DNA from: Pollutimonas subterranea
Lineage (GTDB): Bacteria > Pseudomonadota > Gammaproteobacteria > Burkholderiales > Burkholderiaceae_B
NCBI RefSeq assembly: GCF_002849655.1
Contig: NZ_PDNW01000002.1
Span: 310,001-374,000 of the forward strand
Direction: 5' to 3'
Length of the DNA: 64,000 bases
Shown here: in pieces, positions 54,294 to 63,034 of the stretch
How the letters are laid out: every line of letters starts with the position of its first letter
Numbering within the stretch: position 1 is the first letter of the stretch
Translations under genes and position numbers: made by a program
Notes under the pieces: model-generated
Database searches by the model: none
What the model saw: only the letters and a program-made list of their open reading frames with translations
What the model was told of the DNA's origin: nothing

Positions 54294-56192
54294 TTATACA
54301 GGCGTAGTGGCAGCGTTGCCCCCAGCCGACGTCAGGCCGGCGGCCGGCGGCGGGCTGTCGGGCGTGTCGTTTTGCGACGCTACGACCTGTGGTGCGCGCG
54401 GGGGACGCCCTTGCATGATGTCTTCGATCTGTTCCGCATCGATGGTTTCCCATTCGAGCAAGGCAGCCGTCATGGCTTCCATCTTCTCGCGGTTGTCTTC
54501 AATGATCTTGCGGGCCACCGTGTACTGCTGGTCTATGATGGCGCGAATTTCCTGATCGACTTTCTGCATGGTGGCTTCGGATACATGCGTCGTTTTGGTG
54601 ACGCTGCGGCCAAGGAAGACTTCGCCTTCGTTCTCGGCGTACACGACAGGCCCGAGTGAGTCGGTCATGCCGTAGCGCGTAACGATATCGCGAGCAATGG
54701 CGGTGGCGCGCTCGAAGTCGTTGGATGCGCCGGTGGTCATCTGGTTCATGAAGACTTCTTCAGCGATACGCCCCCCGAACAGCACGGCAATGGTGTTGAG
54801 CAGACGCTCTTTGTCCATGCTGTAGCGGTCGGTGTCGGGCAATTGCATCGTGACACCCAGTGCACGGCCGCGAGGAATGATGGTTACCTTGTGCACCGGA
54901 TCGGTCTTGGGCAGGCTGCGCGCAACCAGCGCGTGGCCGGACTCGTGGTAGGCCGTATTGCGGCGCTCTTCTTCGGGCATGATGAGCGAGCGGCGCTCGG
55001 CACCCATGATGATCTTGTCTTTCGCTTTTTCGAAGTCGTTCATTTCAACCGTGCGACCACTGCGTCGCGCGGCGAACAAGGCGGCTTCGTTGACCAGGTT
55101 GGCCAGGTCGGCGCCTGAAAAGCCCGGGGTACCGCGAGCCAGGATCATGGCATCGACATTGGTGGCCAAGGGCACTTTGCGCATGTGCACTTTCAGGATC
55201 TGCTCGCGGCCACGGATATCGGGCAGCGAGACCACGACCTGGCGATCGAAGCGCCCAGGACGCAGCAAGGCGGGATCGAGCACGTCGGGACGGTTGGTCG
55301 CTGCAATAACGAGTACGCCCTGGCCGGTTTCAAAACCATCCATTTCAACCAGCAACTGGTTCAGCGTTTGCTCGCGTTCGTCGTTGCCGCCGCCCAGGCC
55401 TGCGCCGCGTTGGCGTCCAACGGCGTCGATTTCATCGATAAAGATGATGCACGGTGCCTGCTTCTTGGCGTTCTCGAACATGTCGCGCACGCGGGCAGCG
55501 CCCACACCGACGAACATTTCGACGAAATCGGAACCCGAAATACTGAAGAAAGGAACCTTGGCTTCGCCGGCTATGGCCTTGGCCAACAGCGTTTTACCAG
55601 TACCCGGCGAACCAACCATAAGAACGCCGCGCGGGATACGGCCACCCAGGCGCTGGAATTTGGTGGGGTCACGCAGGAAGTCGACGAGCTCCTGGACATC
55701 TTCCTTGGCCTCGTCACACCCGGCCACATCGGCAAACGTGATGTGATTGGTGTTTTCGTCCATCATGCGTGCGCGTGACTTTCCGAAGCTGAAGGCCCCG
55801 CCCTTGCCGCCGCCCTGCATCTGGCGCATGAAGAATATCCACACCCCAATAAGCAACAGCATGGGGAACCAGGAAATGAACAGGCTGGCCAGGAATGAGG
55901 GTTCTTCGCGAGCCTTGCCGGAGACCTCTACCCCGGACTTGACCAGTTCAGGCACCATCCACAGGTCGCCGGGCGACGTAAGACTGTACGGGCGGCCGGC
56001 ATCGGGCGTTACATAAAGGGTGTCTCCCTGGATGTCGACCTTGTTGATGCGGCCCGCCTGGGCGTCGCTCATGAATTGAGTGTAAGTTACGCTCTCGGTG
56101 GTGGTTGCGCGGCCGTCAAACTGCTTGAAAACAGTAAACAGGACCAACGCGATCACCATCCAGATCGCAACCTTGGAAAACGAGTTGTTCAA
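54294..56192 (-). CDS. ftsH: ATP-dependent zinc metalloprotease FtsH
   Basis: The membrane-bound AAA protease (632 residues) degrades misfolded membrane proteins and regulators such as LpxC. Two helices (about 5-22 and 100-120) flank a periplasmic segment. Walker A GSPGTGKT is near residue 195, the pore motif [16 protein letters not shown] follows, then Walker B IIFIDEID and the zinc site HESGH near 415. The start is best placed at a TTG (56192) with GGAGG 6 nt upstream, giving the standard [11 protein letters not shown] beginning; no in-frame ATG fits the family. Confidence 0.96.
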   Translation of the reverse strand: MNNSFSKVAIWMVIALVLFTVFKQFDGRATTTESVTYTQFMSDAQAGRINKVDIQGDTLYVTPDAGRPYSLTSPGDLWMVPELVKSGVEVSGKAREEPSFLASLFISWFPMLLLIGVWIFFMRQMQGGGKGGAFSFGKSRARMMDENTNHITFADVAGCDEAKEDVQELVDFLRDPTKFQRLGGRIPRGVLMVGSPGTGKTLLAKAIAGEAKVPFFSISGSDFVEMFVGVGAARVRDMFENAKKQAPCIIFIDEIDAVGRQRGAGLGGGNDEREQTLNQLLVEMDGFETGQGVLVIAATNRPDVLDPALLRPGRFDRQVVVSLPDIRGREQILKVHMRKVPLATNVDAMILARGTPGFSGADLANLVNEAALFAARRSGRTVEMNDFEKAKDKIIMGAERRSLIMPEEERRNTAYHESGHALVARSLPKTDPVHKVTIIPRGRALGVTMQLPDTDRYSMDKERLLNTIAVLFGGRIAEEVFMNQMTTGASNDFERATAIARDIVTRYGMTDSLGPVVYAENEGEVFLGRSVTKTTHVSEATMQKVDQEIRAIIDQQYTVARKIIEDNREKMEAMTAALLEWETIDAEQIEDIMQGRPPRAPQVVASQNDTPDSPPPAAGLTSAGGNAATTPV

Positions 56193-56304
56193 AGCCAACC
56201 TCCACTTGTAACTACCACTTGCCGGACCCCCGCAACTGCGGCAGCAAAACAAGCATATCAATGACTCATTCTACTCGATAGAAAGAATCGTGTTTGTCAA
56301 ACCC

Positions 56305-56940
56305 CTACGACTTGAGACGCCGTCCGACCAGAAAGGTTTCCGAGGACCTGACGCGCGAAGCCTTGGGTTTACGCTCGACCACGCGATGAAAACGTTGTTT
56401 GAATGATTCCACGATTTGAGAGAATCCGCTGCCATGGAAAGCCTTGACGATAAGCGCGCCATTTGGCTGCAGATGGTGGCAGGAAAAATCGAGGGCCAAA
56501 TCGCATACATGCTGAATTCTAGCTGAATCGGCCGAACTCACGCCTGATAAGTTGGGGGCCATATCGGAAATCACAAGATCCACTTGCTGCCCATTGAGCA
56601 TATTTTTCAATTGATCTAGTATGGAGTCTTCACGAAAGTCGCCCAGAATGAACTCGACTCCGGCTATGGGTTCCATGGGCAGCATGTCCAGCGCAATGAT
56701 GCGGCCGTCTATGACACCGCCTGCGCCAACCATGCGTTCGCGCGCCACTTGCGACCAGCTTCCCGGCGCCGAGCCCAGGTCAACCACAATGTCGCCGTGC
56801 TGCATCAGCTTTTCAGTATCCAGGATTTCAGTCAGCTTGAATGCCGCCCTGGCGCGATACCCTTTCTGTTGCGCCATTTTGACGTAGGGATCATTTATAT
56901 GCTGCTGAACCCATTCTTTAGAGAATTTATTTTTGGCCAT
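56305..56940 (-). CDS. rlmE: 23S rRNA (uridine-2'-O)-methyltransferase RlmE
   Basis: The 211-residue FtsJ/RrmJ enzyme methylates U2552 in 23S rRNA. It shows [17 protein letters not shown], the SAM-binding [11 protein letters not shown], the catalytic Asp in [11 protein letters not shown] and Lys in LIVKAFHG. It precedes ftsH, as in E. coli. Only 17 bp separate its start from that of divergent yhbY. Confidence 0.96.
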   Translation of the reverse strand: MAKNKFSKEWVQQHINDPYVKMAQQKGYRARAAFKLTEILDTEKLMQHGDIVVDLGSAPGSWSQVARERMVGAGGVIDGRIIALDMLPMEPIAGVEFILGDFREDSILDQLKNMLNGQQVDLVISDMAPNLSGVSSADSARIQHVCDLALDFSCHHLQPNGALIVKAFHGSGFSQIVESFKQRFHRVVERKPKASRVRSSETFLVGRRLKS

Positions 56941-56957
56941 TACCGTACAATCTCATT
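56941..56957. promoter_or_regulatory. 17-bp divergent spacer between rlmE and yhbY
   Basis: TACAAT at 56946-56951 is a candidate -10 for yhbY that would place transcription start at or next to its ATG (56958), and no Shine-Dalgarno precedes that ATG. On the other strand CATAAT (56960-56955) could serve rlmE. No good -35 is visible for either. Confidence 0.35.
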
Positions 56958-57527
56958 ATGCCAAAACTCGACATTACTTCCCAAGAGCGCAGCGCACTTC
57001 GCGCCGCAGCCCACCCTTTGCGTCCGGTCGTACTGATTGGAGACCGGGGTTTATCCGAATCGGTGCTTAAAGAAATCGATCTTAATCTGAATGCGCACCA
57101 GCTTATCAAGGTGCGCGTTTCAGGCGACGATCGAGACGCACGCGTTGCCATGCTCGACTCCATATGCGAGACCTTGTCGTGTGCGGTAGTTCATCATCTG
57201 GGTAAAACCCTGATCATCTATCGGCCTGACACGGCGGCAATACGCGCCAAGACCGAAGCCGAGAATGCGACCCGCGCCACACGCAAGCCTTCAGAGCCAC
57301 ATACCCCCAAGAAGCTGGCGGCCACCGGGGGGACCCGTACGCGGCGCACTGAAAAAGCACTGCGTAAGGCCCGCAAGGCCGAAAGACTTGAATCGGCACC
57401 GCCACGTGCGAAACGCGCCGGTGCAGCAGCGCCGGCTCGTCCGGCTCACGCAATACCCCGGCGAGCCGGCAGCGCAATGTCGCTACGCGCTGGCGCCCGG
57501 CGCTCGTTGGGCCCGGCTAAACGCTGA
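56958..57527 (+). CDS. yhbY: YhbY-family RNA-binding protein (CRM domain)
   Basis: The N-terminal 95 residues form the CRS1/YhbY domain, seen in PVVLIGDRGLSESV, the loop between strands and LIKVRVSGDDR; it binds pre-50S ribosomal RNA in related proteins. The remaining 95 residues are a Lys/Arg/Ala-rich low-complexity tail absent from the roughly 97-residue E. coli protein but familiar in Burkholderiales. It is divergent from rlmE, fitting a ribosome assembly unit. Confidence 0.93.
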   Translation: MPKLDITSQERSALRAAAHPLRPVVLIGDRGLSESVLKEIDLNLNAHQLIKVRVSGDDRDARVAMLDSICETLSCAVVHHLGKTLIIYRPDTAAIRAKTEAENATRATRKPSEPHTPKKLAATGGTRTRRTEKALRKARKAERLESAPPRAKRAGAAAPARPAHAIPRRAGSAMSLRAGARRSLGPAKR

Positions 57528-57546
57528 TTTGTGCGCGGACATTATA

Positions 57547-57585
57547 AAGCCCATCGCAAACACATGTTGCATGGGCTTTTCTTTT
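57547..57585 (+). terminator. Rho-independent terminator of yhbY
   Basis: AAGCCCATCGCAA (57547-57559) pairs with TTGCATGGGCTT (57567-57578) with a single bulged base, followed by a T-rich tail to 57585. Confidence 0.85.
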
Positions 57586-57602
57586 GCGTCGCATATTGTA
57601 CC

Positions 57603-57632
57603 TTCAGCAGGCGGAGACGCCCGCCTGTTGAA
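57603..57632 (-). terminator. Hairpin downstream of greA
   Basis: CAGGCGG (57608-57614) and CCGCCTG (57621-57627) form a 7-bp GC stem extended by TTCA/TGAA across one mismatch, 8 bp after the greA stop. No T-tract follows, so termination may also use the opposite side of the yhbY terminator. Confidence 0.5.
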
Positions 57633-57640
57633 TCACAACA

Positions 57641-58117
57641 TTACAAATAGCTGACGTTCAACACTTCGAATTCGCGGATTCCGGCAGGAGCCCTGACCGA
57701 AACGACATCACCCTCGCTTTTGCCGATCAGCGCACGCGCGACCGGGCTTGACACCGAAATGAGGTTGGCGCGGATATCGGCCTCGACATCGCCCACGATC
57801 TGATAGGTGACGCGCTCGCCCGATTCCAGATCTTCGATTTCCACCGTGGCGCCGAACACGGCTCTTCCTTCTACGTCGAGGGCTGCGGGGTCGATGATTT
57901 GCGCATTGGACAATGTGCCTTCGAGCTCCTTGATGCGTCCTTCCACGAAGGCCTGACGTTCGCGCGCAGCGTCGTACTCGGCGTTCTCGGAAAGGTCGCC
58001 CTGGGCCCGGGCCTCGGCAATGGCATTGATGACTTCAGGCCGTTCAATGGTTTTCAAACGATGTAGCTCGGCTTGCAAGCGCTCAGCGCCGCGTGCTGTC
58101 AACGGTATCGCAGACAT
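57641..58117 (-). CDS. greA: Transcription elongation factor GreA
   Basis: The 158-residue factor rescues backtracked RNA polymerase by stimulating transcript cleavage. The N-terminal coiled coil (about 1-75) contains the catalytic tip [13 protein letters not shown], and the C-terminal FKBP-like domain contains [18 protein letters not shown] in outline. Length is normal. A terminator-like hairpin sits in its leader (58131-58166). Confidence 0.97.
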   Translation of the reverse strand: MSAIPLTARGAERLQAELHRLKTIERPEVINAIAEARAQGDLSENAEYDAARERQAFVEGRIKELEGTLSNAQIIDPAALDVEGRAVFGATVEIEDLESGERVTYQIVGDVEADIRANLISVSSPVARALIGKSEGDVVSVRAPAGIREFEVLNVSYL

Positions 58118-58130
58118 AATGTTCCTGGAT

Positions 58131-58166
58131 AAAAAGTAAAAAGACGCTCCTCACAAGGAGCGCCTA
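58131..58166 (-). terminator. Leader terminator/attenuator upstream of greA
   Basis: On the minus strand GGCGCTCC-TTGTGA-GGAGCGTC forms an 8-bp stem with one G-U pair and is followed by TTTTTACTTTTT, then the AGGA ribosome site and the greA ATG at 58117. It would stop transcripts before greA or be bypassed, giving a short leader RNA. Confidence 0.7.
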
Positions 58167-58225
58167 GTATTGAATTGGTGAGACAGTTTGGACCGTCTTG
58201 TGCGAACTAAAGGAAGCGTTGGTTT

Positions 58226-58254
58226 GTTATAGCTGTAAACAACGCCTGGGTCTA
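58226..58254 (-). promoter_or_regulatory. Candidate greA promoter
   Basis: Minus-strand TAGACC (58254-58249), a 17-bp spacer, and TATAAC (58231-58226) form a possible sigma70 promoter lying between the uraA terminator and the leader hairpin. Predicted transcription start is near 58219, giving a leader of about 100 nt. Confidence 0.45.
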
Positions 58255-58256
58255 GC

Positions 58257-58291
58257 TCAAAAACAAACCCCGGCCTGTGCCCAAACCGGGG
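58257..58291 (-). terminator. Rho-independent terminator downstream of the nucleobase permease
   Basis: Minus-strand CCCCGG (58291-58286) pairs with CCGGGG (58273-58268) over a 12-nt loop and is followed by TTTGTTTTTG. It ends transcription from the uraA-like gene; a second C/G-rich hairpin overlaps that gene's stop at 58332-58352. Confidence 0.75.
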
Positions 58292-58344
58292 GTATAGGTG
58301 TATTGTCGGCAAACTGCGGAAAAATTGCAAGCCCCCCAGGAGCT

Positions 58345-59679
58345 CTAGGGGGTTGCCGCTGCCTTCGAGCCTGAGCCGATGCGAAGCAGCGCGTACAGGA
58401 TGATGGCGCCGAACGTGGCAGTTCCAATGCCGTCGAGCCTGAACGCGCCGAACTGCAAGGAAAAGTTTCCAGCTCCCAGTATCAGCGTAACCGCCGCGAC
58501 GATAAGATTGCGATTATCGGTGAAGTCGACCTGGTTGACGACCCATATACGCGCCCCGGCCACCGCGATCAAGCCAAATACGACCAGCGACATGCCGCCG
58601 AGCACCGGTCCGGGTATGGTCTGGATCAGGGCGCCGAACTTGGGCGAAAAGCCAAGCAATATGGCCATGAATGCAGCAAATACGAATACCAGGGTCGAAT
58701 AAATGCGCGTAACAGTCATGACGCCGATATTCTCGGCATAGGTAGTGACTCCGGTGCCGCCCACGGCTCCGGACAGCATAGTGGCCACGCCGTCGCCCAC
58801 GAAGGCGCGACCCAGATATACGTCAAGATTTTTCCCCGTCATGGCACTGACTGCTTTGATATGGCCCAGGTTCTCGGCCACCAGGATAATGGCGACCGGA
58901 ACAATCACGCTGATGGCGTGGGCTTCGAATACCGGTGCCGAAAAATTGGGCAGGCCGAGCCATGGGGCGCTCGATACCCCGCTGAAATCAATAGCAGGTC
59001 CCAGACCCAGCCCGTTGGCCAGAACAGCATAGATGACGCAGGCCAGGAGTAATCCAACCAAAATGAGCAAACGCTGCGTCGTGCCGCGGGTATAGACCGC
59101 AATGCCGCCCACGCAGAGCACAGTCATGAGTGCCATAAGCGCGTCGAACGTGGAACCGCCCATGGCGCCCTTGGCGGCGATGGGCGCCAGGTTCAAGCCT
59201 ATGACGGCAACGACGGCGCCGGTCACGACCGGAGGCATCCAGCGATTTATCCAGTTCGCAGCGCCTCCGGACCGGGCATTCATCCACCACACCAGCAAGC
59301 CAATAACGGTATAGGCCAGGCCGCAAATGATAATGGCGCCGAGCGCCACGCCTATATTGGCGTTCGGCCCTGAGCCCGCGTAGCCCGTTACCGCGATGAC
59401 ACCGCCGATGAAGGCAAAGCTGGAGCCGAGGTAACTTGGAACGCGTCCGCCGACAAAGAAGAAAAATATCAACGTACCAATGCCGGACATCAGGATGGCC
59501 ACATTGGCATCGAACCCCATCAACAAGGGTGCAAGTATGGTTGAGCCGAACATGGCCACCACATGCTGGGCCCCCATGGCGATATTCTGGGGCAAGGAAA
59601 GACACTCGTCCGGCTGCACGACAACGCCATGGGCACCACCCTGCACTTTGCGCCAGCGTGGAAAATAAGAGTTCGACAT
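58345..59679 (-). CDS. uraA: Nucleobase:cation symporter, UraA/NCS2 family
   Basis: The 444-residue inner-membrane transporter has about 14 helices and NCS2 motifs QHVVAMFGSTILAPLLMGFD, VVAVIGLNLAPIAAKG and the substrate helix LVAENLGHIKAVSAMTG. The gate-domain Glu (VAENLGH and GVTTYAENIGVM) is conserved. The pattern is that of uracil permeases; related xanthine specificity is less likely. It is divergent from an ABC transporter operon across 230 bp. Confidence 0.9.
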   Translation of the reverse strand: MSNSYFPRWRKVQGGAHGVVVQPDECLSLPQNIAMGAQHVVAMFGSTILAPLLMGFDANVAILMSGIGTLIFFFFVGGRVPSYLGSSFAFIGGVIAVTGYAGSGPNANIGVALGAIIICGLAYTVIGLLVWWMNARSGGAANWINRWMPPVVTGAVVAVIGLNLAPIAAKGAMGGSTFDALMALMTVLCVGGIAVYTRGTTQRLLILVGLLLACVIYAVLANGLGLGPAIDFSGVSSAPWLGLPNFSAPVFEAHAISVIVPVAIILVAENLGHIKAVSAMTGKNLDVYLGRAFVGDGVATMLSGAVGGTGVTTYAENIGVMTVTRIYSTLVFVFAAFMAILLGFSPKFGALIQTIPGPVLGGMSLVVFGLIAVAGARIWVVNQVDFTDNRNLIVAAVTLILGAGNFSLQFGAFRLDGIGTATFGAIILYALLRIGSGSKAAATP

Positions 59680-59909
59680 AAAAAAGGCCTTGTTCTAAGG
59701 TTGTGGGGCTGTCCCGTGACATGCCCGGCGGTTTTACCGTGGCGAGAGTGTACGGGCGCAGGCCGTCGAGCGGCAAGAAGTACTAACGTTTTCCCTCTGA
59801 AGTGATGCCGTCGCCTATGGCTTATCGCCCACATTAAAAAATGTGATTGGACGGAAATGGCCGCATTGCCTATGTTGCGATCATCCACAAACCTTATGGA
59901 GACAAAAAC

Positions 59910-61229
59910 ATGAAAAAGAAAATCAAGCCTTTGTTGACGGCCTTGCTGCTTCTGGCGGGAGCACCGGCAATGGCCGGAACGGTTACCGTCATCACTTCGT
60001 TTCCCAAGGAACTGACCCAAGCGTACAAGTCGGCCTTCGAGAAAGCCAACCCCGACATCAAGCTGGAAATACTCAACAAGAACACGGTCTCCGGCATCGC
60101 CTATGTACGCGAGACCGACGCCGGCAAGCGTCCCGAAGTCTTCTGGGCCAGCGCTCCCGACGCATTCGAAGTGCTTGCCCAGGCGAATCTGCTGGAAAAG
60201 GCCACCGACATTGCAAATCCGGACGTACCGGCCAAGATAGGCAGCTTTCCCATCAACGACCCTGGCGGTTTCTTCCTGGGCCAGGCGCTGGCAGGCTATG
60301 GCATTATGTACAACACCCGTCTCATCAAGGCCAAGAAGCTTGCCCCACCCGGCTCATGGGTCGATCTGCTTGAGCCGGCATGGTATGGCAACGTCGGCAT
60401 CACATCGCCGTCCAGGTCCGGCACCATGCACCTGACCGTCGAAACAATTCTGCAAGGCGAAGGATGGGACAAGGGATGGAACACCCTGATCCGCATGGCG
60501 GGGAACAGCGCCGCCATAACCGACCGCTCGTTCGGCGTACCCGACGGGGTCAATAACGGCCAATTCGGCGCAGGTCCGGTCATCGATTTCTTTGGACTGT
60601 CCAGCAAGTACTCCAAGTTTCCCGTCGAGTTCATCTACCCGGAAGAGACCGCAATCGTTCCGGCCAATATCGCACTGATTGCTGGCGCCCGGAATACGGC
60701 TGAAGGCAAGAAATTCATTGCATACACGCTGAGCAAGGAAGGCCAGGAGCTGCTGCTGAAGCCCGAGATATCCCGCCTGCCGGTCCTGCCCTACAGCAAA
60801 CTGGGCAACATTCCGGAAGGCTATCCCGACCCGGGCGAAATCGCCAAGCGCAGCAAGGTGCAGTTCGATGTGGATCTCTCCCAAAGCCGCTACTACATCG
60901 TGCAATCGTTGTTTGATCAAACCATCACGTTCCGGCACGCCGACCTGCAGCAGGCCAGCAAAGCCATCTATGACGCTGAAGCCAAGCTGGGCAATGCCCC
61001 CAGCGAAAAAGCAAAAGAAGCTCTCGCCCAGGCAAAGAAACTGGCATGGACGCCCCTGCTGGATTCGGAGCAAGTCAAATCTCCCGACCTCCTGGCGGTT
61101 TTCGCGGGCAACAAGAAAGACGCGGACATAAGCCAGAAGCTGTCAAAGATCCAGGGCGAATGGAATAGCCAAGCCAAGGCCAACTACGAGAAAGCCCGGG
61201 CTTTGGCACAAGAAGCCGCCAACCTGTAG
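59910..61229 (+). CDS. ABC transporter substrate-binding protein (Fe/phosphonate-type fold)
   Basis: The 439-residue binding protein starts at the ATG at 59910 with GGAG upstream. A signal peptide ends about residue 24 (AMAGT). The class II fold shows TVTVITSFPKELTQAYKSAF and FFLGQALAGYGIMYNTRL, as in the FbpA/PhnS-like group. It is about 100 residues longer than FbpA, with a Lys/Ala-rich helical C-terminus (from about 350). Tyrosine pairs for iron cannot be assigned confidently, so ferric, phosphonate or sugar-phosphate ligands remain open. It opens a three-gene operon. Confidence 0.85.
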   Translation: MKKKIKPLLTALLLLAGAPAMAGTVTVITSFPKELTQAYKSAFEKANPDIKLEILNKNTVSGIAYVRETDAGKRPEVFWASAPDAFEVLAQANLLEKATDIANPDVPAKIGSFPINDPGGFFLGQALAGYGIMYNTRLIKAKKLAPPGSWVDLLEPAWYGNVGITSPSRSGTMHLTVETILQGEGWDKGWNTLIRMAGNSAAITDRSFGVPDGVNNGQFGAGPVIDFFGLSSKYSKFPVEFIYPEETAIVPANIALIAGARNTAEGKKFIAYTLSKEGQELLLKPEISRLPVLPYSKLGNIPEGYPDPGEIAKRSKVQFDVDLSQSRYYIVQSLFDQTITFRHADLQQASKAIYDAEAKLGNAPSEKAKEALAQAKKLAWTPLLDSEQVKSPDLLAVFAGNKKDADISQKLSKIQGEWNSQAKANYEKARALAQEAANL

Positions 61230-61321
61230 TCAGCGCAGGCCCGGGGCCGTGCAACGCGCGCCCCGGGCCTTGTTTTGCCCGTCAGCACTGCATGGTGCAG
61301 CAGGCGCGTTCCGGGGCCTTC

Positions 61322-63034
61322 ATGACTCACTCCTTTACATCGCGATTCCCTTCGGGCCTCGTGCTTATCGCTATGCTCGTCCTGGCGTTTCTCGCCACCT
61401 TCCTGATCATCCCGGTCGGCAGCGTCTTCTATAGCGCTTTCGTCAATGCCGACGGCAGCTTCACGCTAGGCCACTTTGCCTCCTTCTTCCACCAGACACT
61501 ACTGAGGGAATCCTTTGTCAATAGCCTGTATGTAGCCTTGGCCGCCACTTTTTTCTCCTCGCTCATTGCGGTTCCGCTGGCCTACCTGACGATACGGTTT
61601 CGGTTCCGGGGTGCGCTGATCATCCAGACACTGGGCGTATTACCGCTGATCATGCCGCCGTTCGTGGGCGCAGTCGCCATGCAGCTGATTTTTGGCCGTG
61701 CGGGCTCCATGAACCTTCTGCTGGACGAATGGTTCGGCGTTACGCTGCCGTTGATGGACGGGCTGAACGGCATCATCTTCGTCGAGTCCCTGCACTATTT
61801 CCCCTTCATCCTGATGAATCTCACGGTGGCGCTGCGCAATATCGATGGAGCCATGGAGGAAGCGGCGGTCAATCTGGGCGCCAAGGGCTGGCGCCTGTTC
61901 AGGCGGGTCATTTTCCCTTTGGCCCTGCCGGGCTACGTGGCCGGCGCGTCGCTGGTCTTTGTCAAGGTGTTCGACGACCTGGGGACACCGCTGGTGCTGG
62001 GTGTGACCAATATGCTGGCGCCGCAAGCCTATCTGCGCATCACCCAGGTCGGCATCGACGATCCGCTGGGCTATGTGATCAGCGTCATCATGATCGGTTT
62101 TTCCATCCTGGCACTCTGGCTGTCGGCCCGCATGCTCAAGGGGAAAGACTATTCCACCTTGCAGAAGGGCGGCAACTCGCTGCAGCAACGTTCACTGAAC
62201 AAAGTCCAGACCGTGCTGGCCTATGGCTGGATCATCCTGGTTTTGTTGCTGGTGCTCTCCCCTCACCTCGGCGTCCTCATGCTGTCGCTGGCAACCGTGT
62301 GGAGCTACGCACCCTTGCCGGACGGCTATACCCTTGCGCATTACACGGCCGTATTCCAGGAATCGCCCGGCATGATAAGCAATACCCTGCTTTACTGCGG
62401 ACTGGCCGCCGGCATCGACGTCATCCTGGGGACCGCCATTGCCTACCTCATGCTGCGCAGCAAACTTCCCGGCCGGCAGTGGCTGGACTGGATATCCTCG
62501 GCCGCGCTGGCGGTACCCGGTATTGTCCTTGCCATCGGGTTCATGCGCACCTTCCGCAACGTCGACATTCCCGGCACGGATGTCGGGATAACGACCACCT
62601 GGGTGCTAATCATGATTGCCTATTCAGTGCGCCGCCTGCCCTACGCCTTGCGGTCCTGCGTGGCTGCCCTGCAGCAGATCAACCTGTCGCTTGAAGAAGC
62701 TGCGGCATCGGTCGGGGCCAATCGGTGGAACACCATACGGCGGGTGGTGATTCCCTTGATGGCCGGCGGCATGCTGGCCGGCTTCGTCACCAGTTTCATT
62801 ACCGCGGCAGTCGAACTCTCGGCTACCATCATGCTTGTCACACGCGACAGCGACGCGCCCATGAGCTACGGTATCTATCTTTACATGCAAAGCGCTTCCG
62901 GCCGCGGGCCGGGGGCCGCCCTCGGCGTCCTGGCCGTGGTAGCGGTCGCAGCAGGCACTTATGCATCCCACCTCATCGTTGAACGCGCATCGGCCCGTCA
63001 ACGCCCATCGCGCGCAAGCCAGGGAGCAGAATGA
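61322..63034 (+). CDS. ABC transporter permease, two-module FbpB type
   Basis: This 570-residue inner-membrane protein contains two fused binding-protein-dependent permease modules, each with about six helices and an EAA loop (MEEAAVNLGAKGWRLFRRV in the first, LEEAAASVGANRWNTIRRV in the second). This is the usual form for iron and some phosphonate importers. I chose the ATG at 61322 over that at 61292. The stop overlaps the ATPase start by 4 nt. Confidence 0.92.
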   Translation: MTHSFTSRFPSGLVLIAMLVLAFLATFLIIPVGSVFYSAFVNADGSFTLGHFASFFHQTLLRESFVNSLYVALAATFFSSLIAVPLAYLTIRFRFRGALIIQTLGVLPLIMPPFVGAVAMQLIFGRAGSMNLLLDEWFGVTLPLMDGLNGIIFVESLHYFPFILMNLTVALRNIDGAMEEAAVNLGAKGWRLFRRVIFPLALPGYVAGASLVFVKVFDDLGTPLVLGVTNMLAPQAYLRITQVGIDDPLGYVISVIMIGFSILALWLSARMLKGKDYSTLQKGGNSLQQRSLNKVQTVLAYGWIILVLLLVLSPHLGVLMLSLATVWSYAPLPDGYTLAHYTAVFQESPGMISNTLLYCGLAAGIDVILGTAIAYLMLRSKLPGRQWLDWISSAALAVPGIVLAIGFMRTFRNVDIPGTDVGITTTWVLIMIAYSVRRLPYALRSCVAALQQINLSLEEAAASVGANRWNTIRRVVIPLMAGGMLAGFVTSFITAAVELSATIMLVTRDSDAPMSYGIYLYMQSASGRGPGAALGVLAVVAVAAGTYASHLIVERASARQRPSRASQGAE

